From an uncultured Ruminococcus sp. (GTDB taxonomy: Bacteria; Bacillota; Clostridia; Oscillospirales; Ruminococcaceae): a stretch of DNA of 57,880 nt. The stretch's first letter is position 1. The number at the start of each line of letters is the position of its first letter. This document shows positions 44,637-52,806 of the stretch, in pieces. Location of the stretch: the NCBI GenBank assembly GCA_902781565.1, contig CACZJT010000006.1, positions 1-57,880 of the forward strand, given 5' to 3'. The notes beneath the pieces were generated by a model. It was not told the DNA's origin. It saw nothing but the letters and a program-made list of their open reading frames with translations, and did not search any database. Made by a program: the position numbers and the translations under genes.

Positions 44637-46595
44637 TTGAAAAAAATAATGGCAATGTGTACAGCAGTCATACTTGCTGTTACGGGAGTTACATTAGTTT
44701 CCGCCTCCGCGGATAACGAACTCAGCTTTCAGATAAAGCCGTCTGTAGAAAAAGCAAAAGCAGGTGAAGAATTCACCGTAGATATCGAGATTGCCGACAA
44801 TACAGGTATTAACGGCTGGAAGATCGCTCTCGATTATGACAGCGAGAATCTTGAGCTTGTCAAATATGACGGTACCCAAGGTATTTTCGCAACAGCAAAA
44901 ATGCAGGGACGTAACATCGTATGGTCGGAAGGCATAACCTACGATGAGCACCTTGATGCCGATCCCTTTACAATGCTTTGGGAAGATGCACTGTCTGAAC
45001 CGTACAAAGAATCGGGACTTATATGCACAGTTACTTTCAAGGTAAAATCTGACGTTTCCGAAACGGCAGGAATCAAGTCTAAATTCACTCTTGAGATCTC
45101 GCCTAACGATATCTTTGTAGATCAAACAGATGGGGACGGCAACATAGTAAAGGGTAAGTTTGACAATGTGCCTTATTCCATAAAGGACGCTACAGTACAG
45201 ATAGGTGAGGAAACTGCTTCTTCATCTTCTTCCGAGGCAGAGGACAGCTCTTCCAAGACCGAGGACAGTTCCTCCGAGACCGAGGACAGTTCTTCCGAAA
45301 CCGAAGATAGTTCCTCCGAGACCGAGGACAGTTCTTCCGAGACCGAGGACAGCTCTTCAGAGACCGAGGACAGTTCTTCCAAGACCGAAGATAGCTCCTC
45401 CGAGACCGAGGACAGTTCTTCCGAGACCGAAGACAGCTCTTCCAAGACCGAAGATAGTTCCTCCGAGACCGAGGATAGTTCTTCCGAGACCGAGGACAGC
45501 TCTTCCGAGACCGAGGACAGTTCTTCCGAGACCGAGGACAGTTCTTCCGAGACCGAGGACAGTTCTTCCGAGACTGAGGATAGTTCTTCCGAAGGCGACG
45601 ACTCCAAAAGCGAAGAATCATCGGAATCTGATACTTCTTCTGACACTACTGATAGTTCCGATACCGATAGTTCTGACTCTGACAGTTCTGAAGAAACCTC
45701 GTCGATAGACGATTCTTCCGATACCGAGGATAGTTCTTCCGAGAGCGAGACTTCTTCCGAGACAGAGGAAAGCTCCTCCGAGGGTGAATCTTCTTCCGAG
45801 ACCGAGGACAGTTCCTCCGAGGGTGAGTCTTCTTCCGAGACCGAGGAAAGCTCCTCCGAGAGTGAAACTTCTTCTTCCGAGACTGAGGAAAGCTCTTCCG
45901 AGAGCGAAACTTCTTCTTCCGAGACAGAGGAAAGCTCTTCCGAGAGTGAAACTTCTTCTTCCGAGACAGAGGAAAGCTCTTCCGAGAGTGAAACTTCTTC
46001 TTCCGAGACTGAGGAAAGTTCTTCCGAGAGTGAAACTTCTTCTTCCGAGAGCGAGACCTCCTCTTCCGAGAGTGAAACTTCTTCTTCCGAGACCTCCTCT
46101 TCCGAGACCGAGACTTCTTCCTCTGAGAGCGAGACTTCTTCCAAGGACGATATCGCTTCAAGACTTATATACGTTCCCGAGGTACCTCCTACCGGTACGA
46201 TCGCAGGCATGAAGGCACACTACTATGATCCCGAGACCGATAAGGTTTATCTTGATGCAAACGGCGAAAAAGAGATCGTTGACATGACTGAGCTTATTAT
46301 TGCTCCGACAGATGAGCCTGCTCCCGTTCCAGAGTATGTCAACACCAAGCCTTACGAACCTTCGAGAACACCTATAGCTAAGTATGAATATAAGGCTATG
46401 GATTGGACATATCCTTCCGAATCTTCGTCCGCAGCAGCCGCTGCAGCTTCGACCACAACTACAGCTGCCGCAGGCGGAAGTGCCGCTGCCGCTGCCGATA
46501 CGAGTTCTAACCCCTCGACCGGCTCCGCTCCCGCACTCATCGCACTTGCCGGTGCCGCATTAGGTATCGTGCTCGTAAGCAAGAAGAATAAGTAA
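44637..46595 (+). CDS. Cell-wall-anchored cohesin protein (ScaE-like scaffoldin)
   Basis: Surface protein of 652 residues: signal peptide (MKKIMAMCTAVILAVTGVTL, TTG start 9 bases after AAAGGA), one cohesin-like module (about 30-190; VDIEIADNTGINGWKIALDY, LICTVTFKVKSD), a ~310-residue Ser/Glu/Thr/Asp stalk, a short globular stretch (LIYVPEVPPTGTIAGMKAHY) and a C terminus with NPSTG, a hydrophobic helix and KKNK. The last part fits a sortase signal with N in place of L. In Ruminococcus, ScaE holds cellulosomes at the wall in this way. An ATG at 44628 is the alternative start. The next gene encodes a cohesin-dockerin protein. Confidence 0.85.
   Translation: MKKIMAMCTAVILAVTGVTLVSASADNELSFQIKPSVEKAKAGEEFTVDIEIADNTGINGWKIALDYDSENLELVKYDGTQGIFATAKMQGRNIVWSEGITYDEHLDADPFTMLWEDALSEPYKESGLICTVTFKVKSDVSETAGIKSKFTLEISPNDIFVDQTDGDGNIVKGKFDNVPYSIKDATVQIGEETASSSSSEAEDSSSKTEDSSSETEDSSSETEDSSSETEDSSSETEDSSSETEDSSSKTEDSSSETEDSSSETEDSSSKTEDSSSETEDSSSETEDSSSETEDSSSETEDSSSETEDSSSETEDSSSEGDDSKSEESSESDTSSDTTDSSDTDSSDSDSSEETSSIDDSSDTEDSSSESETSSETEESSSEGESSSETEDSSSEGESSSETEESSSESETSSSETEESSSESETSSSETEESSSESETSSSETEESSSESETSSSETEESSSESETSSSESETSSSESETSSSETSSSETETSSSESETSSKDDIASRLIYVPEVPPTGTIAGMKAHYYDPETDKVYLDANGEKEIVDMTELIIAPTDEPAPVPEYVNTKPYEPSRTPIAKYEYKAMDWTYPSESSSAAAAAASTTTTAAAGGSAAAAADTSSNPSTGSAPALIALAGAALGIVLVSKKNK
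45211..46140 (+). repeat. Ser/Glu/Thr/Asp tandem repeat stalk
   Basis: About 17 heptads of the form SETEDSS (21-base unit, variants SKTEDSS) run from 45230 to 45590. After a less regular part, a second block of SETEESSSESETSS units spans roughly 45715-46140. The coding repeat is near-identical in DNA, so copy number is likely to vary. Confidence 0.92.
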
Positions 46596-46619
46596 ATTCA
46601 AACCTGAACGGAACGATTC

Positions 46620-46652
46620 CGGGCGGTGCAGGCTGCTGTACCGCCCGTTTTT
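46620..46652 (+). terminator. Hairpin between the two cohesin genes
   Basis: CGGGCGGT (46620-46627) pairs with ACCGCCCG (46640-46647), then TTTTTGT. It is 25 bases before the next ATG. Read-through or partial attenuation is possible. Confidence 0.75.
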
Positions 46653-46676
46653 GTACTCATTATACAGGAGGAAGCT

Positions 46677-47639
46677 ATGACCGTAAGGATAGCAGCCGCC
46701 CTTTCAACGGCTGTGCTCGCTTCGGCGGCGATAAATACTGCATCTGCTGACGTGCCGACGGCGCTTATATTCTCACCGACTGCCGACCGAAGCGTGACGC
46801 TCGGCGGAACTGTCGCTGACGGAAGCGAGATCGTGACCGTCACTGTTAATGCGGAGTGCAGCGGTGTGCAATCATGGGTCGCGGAGCTTGAATACGACGC
46901 AGCTTCGCTTGAATATGCAGGTAGCGAAGGGGCTATGTTTGAGGGGATCGCTTCTTCGGCGAATAGCGGCACTGTTACGCTCAACTGCTACGAGTTCACC
47001 GACGTGATCGGAAGTGGGGAAGCATTCAGCGTCAGCTTTAAGGTGAAGAAAGATACTATCCCGCAGAGCTGCATATTTACTCTGCGCCCCTCCGATGACG
47101 CCGACAATTTTTTTGCCTACGACGACAGCACAGTTTCCTGCACTGTCATAGGTGAACAGTTCTCGGTCGAGCTGAAAGAAAAAAAGACCGGATCTTCCCT
47201 GCTCACCGCAAATGTTTCGCTATTGGGTGAGGAAGGAGCGGCGGGAGTAAGTCTGCTGGTGAACGACGAAAACGGCGACCCTGTAGCGGGGGCTAAGTCT
47301 TTCGGCACAGTAACACAACTGAGAACTCTCCCCGACGGAGAATACACACTGATCGCTTCAAAGGACGGTTATGCTCCGAGGAGTTATACCGTGACCGCCG
47401 ACGGCAGCGATCTGCTCATCGACATTACCCTTTGCAAATACGGCGACCTTGACGGCAGCGGTACTGTTGATATGCTCGATCTGGCGCTGCTGCGTCAGCT
47501 GCTTGCAGGCTGGGAAGTCTCACCGAGCTATAAAAACACTGCCGATGTAAACACCGACGGCAAAGTGGATATGCTCGACCTTGCGCTCTTGCAGCAATGG
47601 CTCGCGGGCTGGGAAGTTACTCTCGGCGATAACAATTGA
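46677..47639 (+). CDS. Cohesin-like, X-like, type I dockerin protein
   Basis: Secreted 320-residue adaptor-like protein. Signal peptide (TVRIAAALSTAVLASAAINT), a cohesin-like module (about 25-155; VQSWVAELEYDAASLEYAG, FSVSFKVKKD), an X-type beta module (DENGDPVAGAKSFGTV, SKDGYAPRSYTVT) and a dockerin at about 255-315. The dockerin's two loops, DLDGSGTVDMLDLALL and DVNTDGKVDMLDLALL, have the calcium residues at 1, 3, 5, 9 and 12, and equal residues ML at 10-11. GGAGG lies five bases before the ATG. Architecture suggests an adaptor like ScaC. The cohesin assignment is the weakest part; a carbohydrate-binding module is possible. Confidence 0.85.
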   Translation: MTVRIAAALSTAVLASAAINTASADVPTALIFSPTADRSVTLGGTVADGSEIVTVTVNAECSGVQSWVAELEYDAASLEYAGSEGAMFEGIASSANSGTVTLNCYEFTDVIGSGEAFSVSFKVKKDTIPQSCIFTLRPSDDADNFFAYDDSTVSCTVIGEQFSVELKEKKTGSSLLTANVSLLGEEGAAGVSLLVNDENGDPVAGAKSFGTVTQLRTLPDGEYTLIASKDGYAPRSYTVTADGSDLLIDITLCKYGDLDGSGTVDMLDLALLRQLLAGWEVSPSYKNTADVNTDGKVDMLDLALLQQWLAGWEVTLGDNN

Positions 47640-47657
47640 CGAAAGTGAGGTAAAACC

Positions 47658-48653
47658 ATGTACAACGCTAACGAAAAACGCTATGACAAGAACATTTATC
47701 GCAAATGCGGAAACAGCGGGCTCAGGCTCCCGATGATCTCTCTGGGGCTTTGGCAGAATTTCGGCTACGGCTCGGTATTCGAGAACGCCGAGAAGATGTG
47801 CCGCACCGCCTTTGACCTCGGGATAACACATTTCGACCTTGCAAACAACTACGGACACCCCTTCAACGGCTCGGCGGAGGAGAACTTCGGACGCATACTC
47901 GACCGCGGGCTTCGCGCATACCGCGACGAGCTGTGCATCTCCACCAAAGCAGGCTATGAGATGTGGGAGGGTCCCTACGGCAACCGCAACGGCTCCCGAA
48001 AGTATCTCATCGCTTCACTCGACCAGAGCCTGAAACGCATGGGGCTCGACTACGTTGACATCTACTACCACCACATTTTCGACCCGAACACTCCCCTCGA
48101 AGAGACCGCCCTCGCCCTCGATCAGATCGTTAAGCAGGGCAAGGCGCTCTATGTGGGCGTGTCGAACTACAACAAACAACAGACCGCCGAGATCGCCGCG
48201 ATCTTCCGCGAGCTTAGAACGCCCTTCATCGTGAATCAGCCCTCCTACTCCATGCTCAACCGCTGGGTCGAGGAGGACGGACTGGACGATTGGGCTTGCG
48301 AAAACGGCATTGGATTCGCAGTATTCTCGCCGCTTCACCAAGGACTGCTGACGGACAGGTATCTGAAAGGCGTTCCCGCAGATTCGCGTATCGGAAAGGG
48401 CAACACCTGGGTCGGCTCCATGCTGACTGATGAAATGGTGACAAAGCTCAACAAGCTGAACGATATTGCTTTGGAGCGCGGACAGTCCCTCTCGCAGATG
48501 GCGATAGCTTGGCTGCTGAACAAGCCCGCAGTCACCACGGTGCTCTGCGGTGCGAGCCGTCCCTCACAGATCGAAAACAACATCAAGGCTCTTGACAACC
48601 TCGAATTCACCGACGAAGAGCTTGCAAATATCGAAGCAGTTCTCGCGGAATAA
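47658..48653 (+). CDS. Aldo/keto reductase, YghZ-like
   Basis: NADPH-dependent aldehyde reductase fold of 331 residues. The TIM-barrel features are THFDLANNYG (catalytic Asp and Tyr), KAGYEMWEGPYG (Lys), YYHHIFDP (His) and VGVSNY. Close to L-glyceraldehyde-3-phosphate reductase YghZ, with LQ-type GLWQNFGYG. It begins 18 bases after the dockerin gene stop, so they may share a transcript. A metabolic link to the cohesin proteins is not evident. Confidence 0.92.
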   Translation: MYNANEKRYDKNIYRKCGNSGLRLPMISLGLWQNFGYGSVFENAEKMCRTAFDLGITHFDLANNYGHPFNGSAEENFGRILDRGLRAYRDELCISTKAGYEMWEGPYGNRNGSRKYLIASLDQSLKRMGLDYVDIYYHHIFDPNTPLEETALALDQIVKQGKALYVGVSNYNKQQTAEIAAIFRELRTPFIVNQPSYSMLNRWVEEDGLDDWACENGIGFAVFSPLHQGLLTDRYLKGVPADSRIGKGNTWVGSMLTDEMVTKLNKLNDIALERGQSLSQMAIAWLLNKPAVTTVLCGASRPSQIENNIKALDNLEFTDEELANIEAVLAE

Positions 48654-48662
48654 CAGAATCAT

Positions 48663-48705
48663 CGCGCTCCCGTCCGCATATAATGCAGACGGGGGCGTTT
48701 TTATG
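48663..48705 (+). terminator. Hairpin after aldo/keto reductase
   Basis: CGCTCCCGTC pairs with GACGGGGGCG (G-T wobble), inner GCA/TGC, followed by TTTTT. It overlaps the start of the M50 gene. Confidence 0.7.
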
Positions 48706-49248
48706 CTTAGTTGGGACATGGGCGGCATGAAGGTGCGGGTCTACTTCGGTTTTTTCGCTATGATCTGCTTTAACTTCTACATTTTTGACAGCGGCAGTGC
48801 GGAAATGTGCGCGGCGCTGACGGCGTGCTTCCTGCACGAGTTGGGACACTTAGCGGCGATGTTCGCGCTTGAGGAAAAGCCCCGCGCCGTATGCCTTTAC
48901 TGCGGCGGAATGAAGCTGCTACCCGCCCGCCGCATGACGGAACGCCCGAAACAGGCAGTTATACTCGCGGCAGGCTGTACAGTGAATCTGATACTCGCGC
49001 TGATCTCCCTTGCGATCGGAGCGGAGGACTTCTCCCGCGTTCAGCTGGCAACGGGTCTCTTGAACCTGCTCCCCTTTTCTGCGCTGGACGGAGGGCGGCT
49101 CATGAGGCTCTTCCTCCCCGAAAACGCAAGACGAGCCGCCGCAGTCGTCACGGGGGCGATCCTGACCGCCTGCATAACAGCAGCGGGCAGTCCGCCCTTA
49201 GCCCTAATGCTCGCAGCCTACGCCGCCGCCGCGGAATTTCTCATGTAA
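48703..49248 (+). CDS. M50-family membrane metalloprotease (SpoIVFB-like)
   Basis: Site-2-protease-type intramembrane protease of 181 residues. Zinc motif HELGH in FLHELGHLAAM and the second motif LLPFSALDGGRL (Asp ligand) are complete. About four to five helices. SpoIVFB processes pro-sigma-K in the mother cell; with a short N terminus and no CBS domain, this is a plausible orthologue, but spoIVFA is not adjacent. The ATG at 48703 follows a hairpin T-run; ATGs at 48718 and 48727 are possible. The preceding gene ends 50 bases upstream. Confidence 0.85.
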   Translation: MLSWDMGGMKVRVYFGFFAMICFNFYIFDSGSAEMCAALTACFLHELGHLAAMFALEEKPRAVCLYCGGMKLLPARRMTERPKQAVILAAGCTVNLILALISLAIGAEDFSRVQLATGLLNLLPFSALDGGRLMRLFLPENARRAAAVVTGAILTACITAAGSPPLALMLAAYAAAAEFLM

Positions 49249-49303
49249 AAAAAGGAGCACCGCGCTGCGATGGGGCTTTTGTCACTTTATGGGTAAAACT
49301 ATA

Positions 49304-49337
49304 CCCCTAAGACGGACGAGCCGTCAGAGGGGCGTAT
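49304..49337 (+). terminator. Hairpin after M50 gene
   Basis: CCCCT (49304-49308) with AGGGG (49328-49332) and GACGG with CCGTC inside, then ATTTT. It also lies just past the convergent small gene. Confidence 0.6.
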
Positions 49338-49346
49338 TTTGGGCTG

Positions 49347-49496
49347 TTAGTCTTTTTTCTTTTCAAGCTGTTTCAATACCCTATCCATTTTTGCGTTCAT
49401 CTGGTTCAGATTTTCGTTTATCTTCAAAATAGTAAAAATAAGGATAATGCCGACAACGCCGACAAGAACAGCCGCGATCATTGTTCCGTCACCCAT
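49347..49496 (-). CDS. Small single-helix membrane protein with coiled-coil tail
   Basis: A 49-residue protein: one helix (MIAAVLVGVVGIILIFTILK), then a short coiled-coil-like NENLNQMNAKMDRVLKQLEKKKD. A perfect AAAGGAGGTG site precedes the ATG. It starts 15 bases after the preceding gene's stop, so the two are translated together. No family recognised. Confidence 0.75.
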   Translation of the reverse strand: MGDGTMIAAVLVGVVGIILIFTILKINENLNQMNAKMDRVLKQLEKKKD

Positions 49497-49510
49497 GTTT
49501 ACACCTCCTT

Positions 49511-49897
49511 TCAAAAAGGTCTGCAACGTGTGCAAGCCGAATATCCATAATCTTTCAATTCTTTAACTGACATTTCAACCTTTTTCATATTTTTAGACTT
49601 TTTATTGACGTGCGAACAATACTCTGTATGTGCGACCTTTGTATCTGTGTTCACAACATAAGTTGAAACAATCGAATCTTTATCAGTCTTGCTTGACGAG
49701 GAGAGAGTAAACGATGTAGTGACTGTTGTTGTTTCGGTTGCTTTCATCGCTCGCCTTTCTTTGCTTTCGTTACTTACATCATTGACGAAGGACGCACAGC
49801 TACGCAAAATTGCAATTATGATTATCACGAAAACAACCAGCCCGATTTTAACAATGGTCAATAATGGGTCACTTTTCTTTTCTTTTAAATCGTTCAT
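49511..49897 (-). CDS. Membrane protein with C-terminal Cys/His metal-binding motif
   Basis: A 128-residue protein. One helix (PLLTIVKIGLVVFVIIIIAIL) anchors it; a Ser/Thr-rich linker leads to an outside domain. The C terminus reads YVVNTDTKVAHTEYCSH, then GYSACTRCRPF, the same pattern (H...C...C..C) as the Ada-like or Excalibur-like motif seen at the ends of secreted nucleases. GGAG lies five bases before the ATG. Relatively A/T-rich. Function unknown. Confidence 0.8.
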   Translation of the reverse strand: MNDLKEKKSDPLLTIVKIGLVVFVIIIIAILRSCASFVNDVSNESKERRAMKATETTTVTTSFTLSSSSKTDKDSIVSTYVVNTDTKVAHTEYCSHVNKKSKNMKKVEMSVKELKDYGYSACTRCRPF

Positions 49898-49929
49898 GAT
49901 AGCTCCAATCTGCCGTTGCGGAACAATAT

Positions 49930-50037
49930 TTATAAATCCTTAACTATCTTGACGACCTTCCCGACGATCTCCAACCGATCTAAGTCGGAACATTCTATCA
50001 GCATTAGGACGTACTTCCCTTGTATACTCCCTCTGTT
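49930..50037 (-). pseudogene. Possible gene fragment, minus strand
   Basis: A 35-codon frame on the minus strand, bounded by TGA, reads GKYVLMLIECSDLDRLEIVG and ends KVVKIVKDL. It resembles the C-terminal end of a phage-type or S24-like regulator but has no start or upstream part. The rest of 49898-50179 holds nothing else I can support. Confidence 0.3.
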
Positions 50038-50179
50038 TCAAAACCGACAATGGATTCGTGCAAAAACGAATTCTATCAAGACGCACTCATGAAAAATAAT
50101 CCATGCTGAAAATCTAGAACTGTGTGAAGTTAAGGCGATGTGCAGAAGGTATTGGTGGATTTGAACAGTGGGAGTATAA

Positions 50180-52507
50180 TTACTGTACGCTTATGGAAAG
50201 TTCGCCCTCGGCGCCGTCGATCATGCAGGCGCTGACTGCGCCCTCGCCGCGCTCGACTATCTCCATGCTCAGCTTATCCTCTATCTCCTCGCGGATAACG
50301 CGCCTGATGTCGCGCCCGCCGAGCCGCTTGCCGTGGGACTTCTCGGCTATGACCTTCAAAGCCTCGTCTGTCCATTCGAGCTTTATAGCGCTTTCTTCCA
50401 ACGCCTCTCTCATCTCGCCAAGCATAAGACCCGCGATCTTCGCGTAGTCCTCCTTGGAGAGTGCGCCGAATACCACAACTTCGTCGATACGTCCGAGGAA
50501 TTCGGGACGAAGGAACTCGCGGAGCGCCTTCATAGCACGCTCCTTCGAGATGTCGCTGTCGGTCTTGTTGAAGCCCATACCAGTATCGGTGGTCGTGGAG
50601 CCCGCGTTCGAGGTCATAACGATGACGGTGTTCTTGAAGGACACAAGCCTGCCCTGCGCGTCATGTATCTCGCCCTCGTCAAGTATCTGCAAGAGGATAT
50701 TCATGACATCGGGGTGCGCCTTCTCGATCTCGTCGAAAAGCACCACAGAATAGGGTCTGCGACGAATCTTCTCGGTCAGCTGACCCGCTTCGTCGAAGCC
50801 CACATATCCCGGGGGCGAACCTATCAGCTTGCTGACCGAATGGCGCTCCATGTACTCGGACATATCCACCCTGATTATCGGCTCGTTATCGTCGAAAAGC
50901 GTTTCACCCAATACCTTCACAAGCTCGGTCTTGCCGACGCCCGTAGGTCCAACAAAGATGAAGGACGCGGGACGTATGCGCTTGCTGAGGTGTACCCTGC
51001 TGCGCCTTACTGCCGCGCAGACCGCGTCAACAGCCTGCTGCTGTCCGATCACGCGCTTTGAGAGCGCTTCCGGGAGCATACGTATCTTAGCGTATTCGGT
51101 CTCCTCGATCTTGTTTGCGGGGATACCGGTCCAGACCTCGATAACGTGAGCGAGATCGGCTTCCGTGACCTCTATCTTGTCAGCCTGCTCCTTGGCGGCG
51201 TCAAGCTGCTTTTCGAGGGTCAGGCACTTCATTTTCTGCTCGCCTATCTTTTCGTAGTTGGGGTAATCATTTTGCCCCTCCAACTCGTCGAGCACTTTCT
51301 TTTCGTCCGTGTATTCATCGGTGAGCCGCTTCGAGTCCTCGATGGGCTTGCTCCTTATGGACGCATAGGCACAAGCCTCGTCGAGCAGGTCTATTGCCTT
51401 ATCGGGCAGATAACGGTCGGTGATGTATCTCTCGGAAAGAATCGCACACTCCCGCACAATGCGTTCGGGCGCCTTTATCCTGTGCTTTTCCTCGTAGTAT
51501 TTCTTTATGCCCATGAGCATAACAGCCGTTACTTCTACAGTAGGCTCGTTGACGGTAACGGGCTGGAACCGCCTTTCGAGCGCTGCGTCCTTCTCGATGT
51601 ACTTTCTGTACTCCTTGAAGGTGGTCGCGCCGATGACCTGCACCTCGCCGCGGGAAAGTGCGGGCTTTAATATATTCGAGGCGTTCATGCTGCCCTCGGA
51701 ATCCCCAGCCCCGACTATGGAATGTACCTCGTCGATAAACAGAATGACATTCCCGAGCTTTTTCACCTCGTCGATAAGCCCCTTCATACGGCTCTCGAAC
51801 TGTCCTCTGAACTGCGTACCCGCGACCAGCGCCGCCATATCGAGCAGGAATACCCGCTTCTTTCGCAGGTCGTAGGGGACGTCCCCCGCCGCGATCTTCT
51901 GCGCGAGTCCCTCGGAGATCGCCGTCTTGCCGACACCCGGCTCACCTATCAGACAGGGATTGTTCTTCTGTCTGCGGGAAAGTATCTGTATCACGCGGTC
52001 AAGCTCACGCTCTCTGCCGATGCAGGGGTCAAGCTCGCCTTTCTCCGCCTTTTCGGAGAGGTTCGTGCAGTAGGTGCCGAGGTATTTCAGCTTGGGCTGT
52101 TTCTTGCCGTCCTGTTTCTTATCGCCGAAGCGCCTCATGTGACGGGAAGTGGTGTTGTCATCGGGTTTAAAGTCTTCCTCGGGAGAGCCCTGCTGCTGTC
52201 CGCCGAACATTTTTTCGAGGCTGTTGGTGATATTCCCGAGGAACTCGGGCAATGTACTGCTTCCGCCCTGCTCAAAGGAATCGCCGTCGTCGAACATCTC
52301 CGACGAAAGCTCCGCCATCTCCTCGATATCAGCATCCGACAGTCCCATTCGCTTCATGTAGTCGTCTATCTGCGGAATGCCCGCTTCCTTGGCACAGACG
52401 ATGCAATAGCCTTTGCCCATGCCGCCGTTGTCGTTCTGCTGCACGCCGTTCATTTGTGATATGAAAACAACAGCGGGACGTTTCCCGCATTTTGAACACA
52501 TCAGCAT
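50180..52507 (-). CDS. clpE: ClpE-type AAA+ chaperone with N-terminal zinc finger
   Basis: Hexameric unfoldase that feeds ClpP. The 775 residues start with a zinc finger [11 protein letters not shown]...GYCIVCAKE (C4-X2-C7 and C35-X2-C38) in place of the double-repeat N domain of ClpC, the mark of ClpE. AAA-1: Walker [13 protein letters not shown], Walker [13 protein letters not shown]-2: [37 protein letters not shown] loop resembles the ClpP-docking tripeptide, so partnership with ClpP is likely. GAGGGG precedes the ATG. No CtsR box was identified. Two tRNA genes precede it. Confidence 0.94.
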   Translation of the reverse strand: MLMCSKCGKRPAVVFISQMNGVQQNDNGGMGKGYCIVCAKEAGIPQIDDYMKRMGLSDADIEEMAELSSEMFDDGDSFEQGGSSTLPEFLGNITNSLEKMFGGQQQGSPEEDFKPDDNTTSRHMRRFGDKKQDGKKQPKLKYLGTYCTNLSEKAEKGELDPCIGRERELDRVIQILSRRQKNNPCLIGEPGVGKTAISEGLAQKIAAGDVPYDLRKKRVFLLDMAALVAGTQFRGQFESRMKGLIDEVKKLGNVILFIDEVHSIVGAGDSEGSMNASNILKPALSRGEVQVIGATTFKEYRKYIEKDAALERRFQPVTVNEPTVEVTAVMLMGIKKYYEEKHRIKAPERIVRECAILSERYITDRYLPDKAIDLLDEACAYASIRSKPIEDSKRLTDEYTDEKKVLDELEGQNDYPNYEKIGEQKMKCLTLEKQLDAAKEQADKIEVTEADLAHVIEVWTGIPANKIEETEYAKIRMLPEALSKRVIGQQQAVDAVCAAVRRSRVHLSKRIRPASFIFVGPTGVGKTELVKVLGETLFDDNEPIIRVDMSEYMERHSVSKLIGSPPGYVGFDEAGQLTEKIRRRPYSVVLFDEIEKAHPDVMNILLQILDEGEIHDAQGRLVSFKNTVIVMTSNAGSTTTDTGMGFNKTDSDISKERAMKALREFLRPEFLGRIDEVVVFGALSKEDYAKIAGLMLGEMREALEESAIKLEWTDEALKVIAEKSHGKRLGGRDIRRVIREEIEDKLSMEIVERGEGAVSACMIDGAEGELSISVQ

Positions 52508-52581
52508 ATTCGTTTCCCCTCTTTCTGTTCCCTTTTCTCCTTACCTGTCTTTCCTATCTTTTCCGCTCAAAACCTCAATAA

Positions 52582-52652
52582 GCAGCTGACGGGAATCGAA
52601 CCCGCATCCTCAGTTTGGGAAACTGAAATAATAACCACTATACTACAGCTGC
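52582..52652 (-). tRNA. tRNA-Gly (CCC)
   Basis: 71 bases. Acceptor GCAGCTG/CAGCTGC, T arm with GGTTCGAATCC, anticodon loop TTCCCAA with anticodon CCC. No CCA is encoded. Confidence 0.95.
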
Positions 52653-52657
52653 AAAGA

Positions 52658-52728
52658 GCAGATAACGGGAGTCGAACCCGCATCCTCAGTTTGGGAAACT
52701 GAAATAATGACCGCTATACTATATCTGC
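52658..52728 (-). tRNA. tRNA-Gly (CCC), second copy
   Basis: 71 bases, five bases upstream of the other copy. Same anticodon stem-loop (TTCCCAA), but acceptor GCAGATA/TATCTGC differs in compensating pairs. No CCA is encoded. Confidence 0.95.
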
Positions 52729-52806
52729 CTGCCGTTCAATACAGAACGTTTATAAGGTTTATTATACACCATTTTTATAGAGATTGCAACCCTTTTCACA
52801 GTATTT

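Noticed and set aside
45230..45590. Regular 21-bp repeats as a CRISPR array
   Set aside because: Units are contiguous with no spacers and keep one reading frame; no cas genes.
45173..46210. 345-codon minus-strand open frame of Ser/Glu/Val repeats
   Set aside because: Mirror of the 21-bp repeat in the cohesin gene; no ribosome site and no family.
50180..52507. ClpC or ClpB as identity of the Clp ATPase
   Set aside because: N-terminal C4 zinc finger and lack of the double N-domain repeat and of the long ClpB middle domain favour ClpE.
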